From contig MNCI01002045.1 in the NCBI GenBank assembly GCA_015680685.1, forward strand, positions 209,234 to 273,233: 64,000 nucleotides of DNA. The letters are read 5' to 3'. Source of the DNA: Gnetum montanum. Its lineage: Eukaryota > Streptophyta > Gnetopsida > Gnetales > Gnetaceae. The notes below the pieces were generated by a model. It did not search any database and had not been told where the DNA came from. It saw only the letters and a list, made by a program, of their open reading frames with translations. Shown piece after piece: positions 56,741 to 64,000 of this stretch; the stretch's first letter is position 1; every line of letters begins with the position of its first letter. A program made the translations under genes and the position numbers.

Positions 56741-59187
56741 AGCGGTGGAACAGTGGAGGTTCTTTGAGGTTCAGAGGCACTAGCCACAGGTGTATGTGAG
56801 GGTATGATCAGATTATTGGGCCAGAATAAGGGATGTTTTTGTGGTTTGGGTTCTGGTCCACTCGGCTGAGGTGCCGGTTGTAGGTTGATAGCCCTCGTAG
56901 TGTTTTGTTGCTATGGCTATGGTGGTATCTCCCCCTGCATAGATGGAGCATCTGGTAGCTAAGTGGGATGTTGTGGAGAAGGAAAGATAGGAGAAGGTGA
57001 TGGAGGATAGTAGAGATGTGGGCTTTCCCCCTTGGGTGATGGAGATTATGGTCAAAAATATTCTGGGGGTGGTAATAATTATGAAATGCGGTGTGACTAG
57101 AAGAGTCCCGTGGAGAGACTGGCTACTAAATGTAGTACCCATAGGGATCTGGCTATCGGTAAGAGTACTGCTACCTTGGAGGTGGCATCCCCCATGCTTG
57201 TGGATGCTGCCATTACTGGAAGTGCTCATAAGGTTACAGTGGTGCTCCACTTGGATAATATCCTTGTTGCTGGTGGAACTGCCTAGGATTACCTTGTGGG
57301 TAAGGCAACCTTTGGGGTGTTTGCCTCTTTGCCAAACGAGGGTTCAATGCATACACCCCAAACTCTTGGAGATGTGACACCATGGGACAACACCCTTAGG
57401 ATGTTCGTATTGGCATATGCCACATTCATCGTCTCCCTCCATATCAGAGTCTGCAACCTATTCTGCTACAACAACTTTGCCCTTACCCTTATGATGGGCA
57501 TGTTTAGCTTCCTTCTTCCTACACCGATCACGATCATTACCTTGCTCTCTAGACTCTTTTGCAATTTTTAGCACACTTTGGAATTTCTTGTCTAAAGAGT
57601 CCCACATCTTATCAACCTTTGCCGATATTTTAGATGCAAACTTCTGTAAGGGCCAGGTTTTTCAGTTCACCGTTGCTTCTAGTGGTGATTCCTCCTCATC
57701 TTCGCAAAATCAGACTTCCCTCTTTCTGATGGAGGAATCTCGATTAAACTCCTCTGCACTCTCCTTTTTCTGAGTTCCCCCTCTTCTTTGGCCAATTGCT
57801 CAATGAGGCATTGTAGTTGATGGACACTCAGTTCTGATAATTGTCGTTGGGCATACATGCCAAGGGTCTTTCTAGTTTTGAAGCAGAGCCCATCAATGAT
57901 TTGGTGAAGCTGTGCCCACTGAGAGTAGCCATGACCAGGGCACCAATGTAGCAATGAATAGTACCTGCTCATGGATGCATCAAAGGGTTCATGATTTCCT
58001 TGCTTCTAGCCTTGGATTTGACATCTCAAATTCACCACCCTGAAGTAGGTTTGATACTTGTCATTAAAAATCTCAAGCATCATACTCCATCTTTTGATTG
58101 ATTTCGGTTCCAAAGATTGGTACCAACTTTCTGCTTCCTTGATGAGTGTGTGAGGGAACAATTTAAGCTTCTTCCAATCATTATCAATATTCTGCAAGGT
58201 GTAAGCATCATGGAACGCCTGCAGGTGAGTTTGCAGATCACAATTGTATCCCCCTTCAAATCTGGGAATGTTGTTCATGTCAATGCGTTTGATTCGGCTA
58301 TCTTTCAAGTGCCTGCTGGGTATCTGAATTGTCTCGGTGATATGAAGCATGCTCTGAGTAGCCAAAAATGGCTCATCCGAGTCATAGTCCTTCTGAGGAC
58401 ACCGATGTCTATGACGATTTCGGCTACCCCTCCTTTCATGATGGTGAGCCGCGTGCGATTGGTCATGCACTTCCTCATGTTGTTCCCTTTGGTCCTTATG
58501 ACCACCATTACCTCACTCCCTTCTACCATGGTTACGATTAGAGTTTGAACTGGATGAAGGTGGAGGGGAGGAAGAGGATGGAGAAGAGGGAGAGGAATCA
58601 CCACCATCCCAATGTCGATCTCCCCCTCTACTCTAATGACGGCCTTAATCATCTTGCCCATCCTTTCTTGGGCCGTGACTTTGCCTATGTGACCCTTCAT
58701 CCCCTTGGGGATCTTGGTCACTTGGTTGCTTATTTTGGATAATAGACTGGATGATCTGATTCTTCAAAGGGAGTTCGGTCGAATGGGAATCATGAAAGAT
58801 AGGTTCCTCATCATCCTACAGCCCTTGCAAGAATAAGGGGTTACTAAACTATTTTCCCTTCATGTTTTCATATTGTTCTGCCTGCTACTAGTCTCGTGCT
58901 TGTTGGGCCTTAGTGGAACAATAGTCCTGATAGTTATGTTCCTCCATGACGTACTCCAAACCATGGTGCTGAATGCCTAGTCTGGCAAGATTGTGGAACA
59001 ACATTCCAGGAGCTGATCAGTCAGGTGGTAGTATGATGTTGCCTTCCATGTCCTGCCATCGCAGATGCTCATCCTGATGTAGGATGAAGGTGAAGTTAGG
59101 GACATATTCATTGGGATTCTTGTATACCACCCGACATTCTTGTGGCACTAGTGGGTTGGATCCATCTCGCCTGTGAGAAGAAGTCAT
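56741..59187 (-). pseudogene. gag: gag of element G (broken)
   Basis: The start MTSSHRRDGSNPLVP (ATG at 59187) precedes VPNFTFILHQDEHLRWQD and LPPD-stop-SAPGML. The core at 57679-58470 contains IPRFEGGYNCDLQTHLQAF, SWYQSLEPKSIKRWSMML and SRYYSLLHWCPGHGY. The zinc-knuckle-like block CGICQYEHPKG lies near 57405-57440, with a shift just after it, then EFGVYALNPR. A Pro/Gln-rich tail with QQQGYYPSGAPL runs to about 56830. Confidence 0.85.
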
Positions 59188-59334
59188 GTTGGATGTTAGA
59201 TGATCTATTTAATCGGTTTACTTTACTTTTGTACTTAGTTCGCCTAGTGTGCATAAATTTTACTATCCTGGGTCCATTCCGATGACGTAAATGATAATTT
59301 TGCTAAGGTTAGATGGTGCACGCAAGACTAACAG

Positions 59335-59352
59335 TCCCCGACAACGACTCTA
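59335..59352 (-). other. Primer-binding site of element G (tRNA-Asp, altered)
   Basis: The minus strand reads TAGAGTCGTTGTCGGGGA; the inner ten bases match the tRNA-Asp PBS of B, while the first bases are changed. Confidence 0.75.
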
Positions 59353-59353
59353 A

Positions 59354-60238
59354 TGATGAGCAGCTAGGTACCCCTACGCCTAACCATATGAATCACAAGC
59401 ATTCACACATGACTTGGTCGAATTCTGTAGACTGTAAGCACTTTGCATACACTGGACCCTAGCCAGCAAAATCTTGTGTTAGAATGGTCACTGTCTTCCC
59501 AACCTCACTTGTGATGTTCTGGTTGTGATGGTTAAGTGAGATTGAGGCACATGATTTTTATAGCTTTTTACTTTATCTTTTAGCATCTAATTAAGGTTGG
59601 AATAAAATGTAATCTATAATTATCCTATTCTATATCTTAACTATCCCTAGCATAAGTATTTGGTCCCATCTTCAGGGCACGTCCTGAGCATCCCCTAACC
59701 ACTACTAGGTTACCAGATGTTAAGCGTCACTAGGTTGCCAAGCGTTGGTTTCACGCTCGAGATGGTCGTACTTATGGTTTTACTAACTATAAAAGAGCGA
59801 TAGCGATGGAAATAACAATGGAAACTTAAGTAATTATCAAAGCATCAAAATATTAAACTATTAAATGCATTAACTGACTAAGTCCAAATGCTCCAAGAAA
59901 TGCTTGAAAAGCTCGTCTTTATTGCTGTTCACACTAATGGGCTCAAATACATCAGTGCTTGAATAAAGAGCCAGACACCTTTCTTACACCTATTGTGGGC
60001 ACTTGGAAAATATTCTAGCTCTCACGGAAACAAACTGCAAGAGCTTCGCTATAATTGACAAAAAGGTACCTAAGTGTGGCGGGAGCCCTCTTATTTATAG
60101 GCCAAAACAGGTGCTACGTAAACGGGGCCACGTCAACACATGGAAGGATGCGTCGATGGGGCCACGTCAATGTGGCCGCGTATACAAGGTCTCATATACG
60201 CAGCCTAGTAAATGCATTAGCTGTCTAGCATTTCATTA
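59354..60238 (-). repeat. 5' LTR of element G
   Basis: TGATGAGCAGCTAGGTACC to GCATTTCATTA. The U3 end (60105-60190) carries repeated GGCCACGT / TTGACGTGGCC and CATCGACGCATCC motifs upstream of TATAAATA (minus, 60099-60092). Confidence 0.92.
60120..60180 (-). promoter_or_regulatory. U3 array with ACGTGGC motifs in element G
   Basis: GCCACGT (minus ACGTGGC) at 60127-60133 and 60161-60167, with GCGTCGATGGGG between. ACGTGGC is the core of plant ABRE/G-box sites bound by bZIP factors. Whether it works here is inference. Confidence 0.45.
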
Positions 60239-60901
60239 GTTACTTTAGTGATCCATAAATAGTGACTTGTAGTGGTTATAAATGACTATGAAACCAATAA
60301 TAAATGTTTTTCCAATACTTCTTAGAATAAAAGTTAGCATAATTAAACTTGTTTTTTTAGAACTAAAATAAGTATAACTAACACTAAAGGTGATACTCCA
60401 CAATAAACAATACTGATTGCCAAGGAGAAAATGTTAGTGTAGAAATCCTAGTAATTTAATTATTTGTAAATAATTTTATGTCTTGCATGTCATCCAATTA
60501 GAATGAGACTACCTAACTAGAGGACACATATTTATAATCATGATTTTGGTGACTTTATCCCATTTATGCTTAGCTAACCATTAAGATAGTTAATCATGCT
60601 GAAGTATATTAATGTATGTTTTTACCATGCTTCTAAATGAGATAGGTCACAACGTCCCCTTAGAATCTAATCTAGCCTATAACTTGCACATAAAAACTAC
60701 ACAATGTAAGTAAGTCAACAAAGCTTCACTCAAATCTCAAGTTTATTATTATTCCACCAATGAGGATCCATGAGACTATTTTATTGACAATTCAATCAAT
60801 TTGCAAGATTCAACATACCTATAGGATGTTTAACTTTCATGGTGTTCAAACTTGTTTAAATGTGGCCCTGTGCTTTAGCATGAACAATGTTGGTATCAAT
60901 A
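60239..60901 (-). repeat. 5' LTR of element E, segment 3
   Basis: It starts with the right TSD copy GTTAC (60239-60243) and continues TTTAGTGATCCATAAATAG, aligned with 40290-40946. It ends TTGGTATCAATA. Confidence 0.88.
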
Positions 60902-61497
60902 GGTGCTTGCCATCCCCTCTTCAATGATCACCACCATGATCATCATCATGATGCCTGTCCTTGCCCTTACCATGAATCCCACATTTGGATCCCCCATGAT
61001 CATCGGATCCATTCTTGCTTGAACCAGGATTGTTTATAGTGGACTATAAATTCTAGTTCAATCACTGAAATCAAGGGGAGGAGAGTCTATGTGCTGAGAA
61101 TCCTTAAAGAGGGGATCCCCATCATCCTTTTGATTTAGCATAAATAAGGGATTATTTACTATTTCCCCTTCACAGCTTCATAGCATTTCTCCTATTACCG
61201 ATCTCTTTTTTGTTGTGTTTCATTAGGACGATAGTCTTGATGTTCATGTTCCTACACAACATATTCATCATTGAGATCCTAGATGCTCGACCTTTTGAGA
61301 GTTTGAAGAAGCATCCCAGGAATTGATCAGTCAGGTGGCAACACAACGTTGCCCTCCATGTCTCTCCACCACAACTGTTCATCTTGATGTAGAATGAAGG
61401 TGAAATTAGGCACAAACTCATTTGAATAAGTGAACACTACTTTGAATTTTTGGGACACTTGCAATTTTGACCCATTGCGCCTATGAAAAGAAGACAT
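60902..61497 (-). pseudogene. gag: gag of element D, N-terminal part
   Basis: The start MSSFHRRNGSKLQVS (ATG at 61497) is followed by EFVPNFTFILHQDEQLWWRD, MEGNVVLPPD-stop-SIPGML. It matches the G gag start, including a TGA at the same codon. It continues at 38951 on the other side of element E. Confidence 0.82.
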
Positions 61498-61618
61498 TTT
61501 GAATTAGAAGAAAAATTTAGTGTGTTTAATTATAATAATAACAATTATTCAAATGATTACAACTTTAGGGTTTGTTCCAACCATCTTAAATAATTTTCAC
61601 TAAGTTCTAGATAGTACA

Positions 61619-62446
61619 TGATGAGCGGTGAGGTATCCCTATGCTCAACCATATGAATACGAGCGCCCACACACGATCTAGTTGAATTCCAAGGACTAAG
61701 TGCTTATGCACCTTTACAAAACAAGGACAGGTTAGTTAATCATTGTCTTCCCAAGATCACTTGTATAGCACAATTGTATGGTTAAGTGAACTTGAGGTAT
61801 ATGATTTTTATATATTTTTATGTTTTAAGTCCTAGTGCTAAAAAGGGAGAAGTGAAATAATTAAGTAACTAATTTAATTTAACTAATCAACTATGCTCTA
61901 CCTAGTCCTAACACCAGCATCTGTTTCCACTTGTTGTACACATCCTGAACTAGTGTAGCACTATTGGGATTACCAAATGCTAATTGTTACTAGGTTACCA
62001 AGTGTTCCACGCATGCTTGAAGTGGTTGTACTAAGTGTGCTTACTTGGGAGAATTAACAGGGTGAGAGAGAAAACATTAATTAACTACAGAAAGCATTAA
62101 ATAATTGTAAATAACATGAAGGGTAAGAGATAATCTATTCTGAATGCTGCAAGGGTTATCACAAAGTTCATCTTTATTTCTGACCACAAGGTGTGCTCAA
62201 GTACACAATGCTCGAATAAAGATCCATTCGCTTTATGACTCCTATTGCGGGCACTCAAAAATAATTCTAACTTTAAGAAGGAAAAAGTGCAAGAGTTTGG
62301 GTAAGGGACTAAGAGACTAAATTAACCTATTGCCAAACTAAGTGTGCTTGCCTCTTATTTATAGGCAATGAGCTAGGCTTCGACATTGAATGTCCGATAT
62401 TGCTTGGCAGGCTTTGATATCGTAGATGCGATATCGTGGTTCATCA
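61619..62446 (-). mobile_element. Solo LTR (B-type) in the leader of element D
   Basis: TGATGAGCGGTGAGGTATC to GTGGTTCATCA with the perfect TSD GTACA (61614-61618 and 62447-62451). It contains GATATCG repeats at about 62393-62437 and a minus TATAAATAAG near 62352-62362. Confidence 0.9.
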
Positions 62447-62467
62447 GTACAGATCATTAACTAAAGG

Positions 62468-62485
62468 TCCCCAGCAATGGCGCCA
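62468..62485 (-). other. Primer-binding site of element D (tRNA-Asp)
   Basis: The minus strand reads TGGCGCCATTGCTGGGGA beside the LTR, two transitions away from the site in B. Confidence 0.85.
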
Positions 62486-62486
62486 A

Positions 62487-63226
62487 TGATGAGCGATAAG
62501 TAGACCCTATGTCCAACCATATGAATCACAAGTGTTATGCATAGTCCAGTCAAATTCCAAGGACTTATAGGTTTTAATGTACACTAGTCTAGGAGGTGAA
62601 TCAACCATTGTAATTGATGTCTTCCCAGTTACACTTGTGAGTACAAGGATATGGTTAAGTATAACTAAGACATATGACTTTTATCATTTTATGTTTTAAG
62701 TCACCCAAGAATAATGAATAAGATAATTAATTACTAAATTAATCTAACTAGTTAACATTAACTAATCCTAACATAAGCATTTGTTCCCACTTGTCCTACA
62801 CATCTTGAACATGATTACCAAGCATTACACATATGCTTGAAGTGGTTGTACTTATGTTTACTATTTAATTTATCTTAATTACTTAAAACATTAAAGAAAT
62901 TTCTTAAAATAGTAAATGCTTAAAGAAATAATTAATCTAGTCCAAGTGCTACAAGGTTTAATAAGAAAGCTCATCTTTATTATTGCACACACTGAAGTGC
63001 TCAGGTACAATAGTGCTCAAATAAATATCCATACACTCTTTGACTCATACTGTGGGCACTTACAAAATATTCTAACTTTCAAATGGAAAAATTGCTAAAT
63101 CTTGACTACAACTATGAAATTTGATGTCATAAATCTAGCGGAAGGCACACATCTATTAGCAAAACAAGATGACCCGTTGATGGGTCAAACCCTACGTCAA
63201 CGTGGCCAAACCATCATGCTTCATTA
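62487..63226 (-). repeat. 5' LTR of element D
   Basis: TGATGAGCGATAAGTAGACCC to CATGCTTCATTA, followed by the TSD GTCAT. The U3 contains ACGTCAACGTGGCC (63195-63208). Confidence 0.88.
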
Positions 63227-63231
63227 GTCAT

Positions 63232-64000
63232 GGAAGGTAATGAGTAACATCACTATCTATGGTATCATATACTTAAGAAAATACAAGTAAGGAAATAAAA
63301 TTAATCATTATCAACTCGTAAAAGACTCTATATTTTCATTCAACAAATTATCAAACATATTGGAGGATGATTTATCCCTTGACTCAGGGGCTATATCTTT
63401 TATGGTGGATCTTGTAGGCAATGGAGGATCTTGTGATGGTGATTGTGGGATATCGATAATAGGACCTAATAACTTTGAACCAAAAGGTTTCATGAGTAAC
63501 TCAGTCTTAACTTCATTATACACTACCAAAAGTAACACTGGACACATGACAAAGACAAGTGGTAATTCATAGCCTTTTTGTAAAACAATAGATAATAATT
63601 CCTTATAATGGACTGTGATTTTTTTAGTAACTACTTATTAGTATAAGTTGTGCATTGTGTTGTTTAACATTTTCCTCTTCTCATAAAATGTCTTAGTTAG
63701 AGCATTCTTCTATCCAATGAGATCTGTAATTCTTTTTTGGGTAGTGTCCAACTGTTCTTGCAGTTTGTAGTTCTTAGATTGCATTATAGACTTATCTACT
63801 TTCAACTTCATCATCATCACTATTAGTTCCTCTACTTTATTTGCACGTCTTGTATTAAAACTAAAACCTACAATATTCCTTACTTACTTGAGCCCTTTTG
63901 GTTCAGTGGCTTGTCTCTTATCAAATCTAAAAACATTGCCTACCTCTTTCTTAAACTTTTTAAAAGCTCTAGCATATTTTTCTTTATTTTCATAGGCTTA
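63232..64000 (-). pseudogene. Unidentified coiled-coil reading frame, cut by the window end
   Basis: From at least 63991 down to 63311 one minus-strand frame continues with four stops and no shift. It reads ENKEKYARAFKKFKKEVGNV, ANKVEELIVMMMKLKVDKS, then KNYKLQEQLDTTQKRITDLI (heptad-like). A hydrophobic PVLLLVVYNEV and IIDIPQSPSQDPPLP near the end are open for 78 codons. I do not recognise it. It lies outside the TSD of D and resembles neither the aORF nor gag, so it may be the extra ORF of another element or a decayed gene. Confidence 0.45.

Larger units (their letters stand above)
50750..60238 (-). mobile_element. Element G: Athila-like retrotransposon with clear TSD, nested in the E LTR
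   Basis: LTRs at 50750-51648 and 59354-60238 and a perfect 5-bp TSD GTTAC (50745-50749 and 60239-60243). The uninterrupted site is visible in the other E LTR (GGTTACTTTAGTGATCC at about 40286). On the minus strand it has PBS, gag, a protease remnant, RT, RNase H, integrase and a shortened aORF. It has lost the protease core, the integrase tail and the front of the aORF. It hosts a solo LTR at 52255-53106. Confidence 0.92.
38952..60901 (-). mobile_element. Element E: internally deleted Ty3/gypsy element with 2-kb LTRs, nested in D
   Basis: The left LTR (38952-40946) is followed by a PPT. The right LTR is split by F and G into 45693-47026, 50722-50744 and 60244-60901, which add up to about 2.02 kb. 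The interior (40947-45692) keeps gag, a protease and the integrase C-terminus but lacks RT, RNase H and most of integrase. Flanks AATGC (38947-38951) and GGTGC (60902-60906) could be a decayed TSD. The D gag sequence continues across it. Confidence 0.85.
28830..63226 (-). mobile_element. Element D: Athila-like retrotransposon expanded to 34 kb by nested insertions
   Basis: A GTCAT target-site duplication brackets it. From right to left on the minus strand: 5' LTR (62487-63226), tRNA-Asp PBS, leader, gag, protease, RT, RNase H, integrase, spacer, aORF and a truncated 3' LTR. Later insertions are a solo LTR in the leader, element E in gag (itself carrying F and G) and a small solo LTR in RT. 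Without them D would be about 11 kb. It is the only copy here with an uninterrupted protease and a conserved RT catalytic block, although frameshifts elsewhere disable it. Confidence 0.87.

Noticed and set aside
58117-58548. 143-codon plus-strand frame
   Set aside because: Antisense of the well-supported element G gag core.

Overview
This window is repeat-dense nuclear DNA from a flowering plant, very likely one with a large genome. The evidence is direct: almost everything recognisable is a decayed Ty3/gypsy LTR retrotransposon, with plant-type primer-binding sites (tRNA-Asp and tRNA-iMet), EVFMDDF-type reverse transcriptase, DSG/DTG proteases, a chromodomain integrase tail and plant-style LTRs. 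I see no intact host gene, rRNA, tRNA gene or CRISPR. I cannot name the species.

The main player is one family of Athila-like elements, here called A, B, D and G, plus two solo LTRs and a remnant C. Full layout is LTR, PBS(tRNA-Asp), gag, protease, RT, RNase H, integrase, a spacer of about 1 kb or more, a large extra 3' ORF ('aORF': a GAWYLGETY-type domain, then a long coiled coil, then a conserved tail), PPT, LTR. LTRs begin TGATGAG and end CTCATCA. No copy is intact.

Layout. 1-285: LTR piece. 286-21931: element A (minus strand), split by element B (plus strand, 5273-13636; gag and aORF but no visible pol; TSD GTCAA/GTCGA). 21932-25739: AT-rich DNA with two SINE-like tRNA-derived heads. 25740-28207: plus-strand remnant C (LTR, gag, protease). 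28830-63226: element D (minus, TSD GTCAT), opened by element E (minus, 38952-60901; a different family with 2-kb LTRs and most of pol missing). The 5' LTR of E holds two later insertions: F (plus, 47027-50716; Tekay-like chromovirus, TSD GATAG) and G (minus, 50750-60238; TSD GTTAC). G in turn holds a solo LTR (52255-53106, TSD GTTGT). D also holds a solo LTR in its leader (61619-62446, TSD GTACA) and a 364-bp TG..CA solo LTR in its RT (35423-35786, TSD CAACA). 63232-64000: an unidentified minus-strand coiled-coil reading frame cut by the window edge.

The most interesting signal is regulatory. In A and B a TATAAATA box lies 475-486 bp upstream of the aORF start codon, and just upstream of it is a short copy of that element's own LTR U3 motif (CAATGTA..CATTGATG in A; GGCC..GATATCAC in B). 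D keeps a remnant. This suggests the aORF is transcribed from an internal promoter related to the LTR promoter, possibly with a leader intron whose acceptor abuts the ATG. All coding copies are broken, and most stops fit C-to-T decay of CAG, CAA and CGA, as expected of methylated silent copies.
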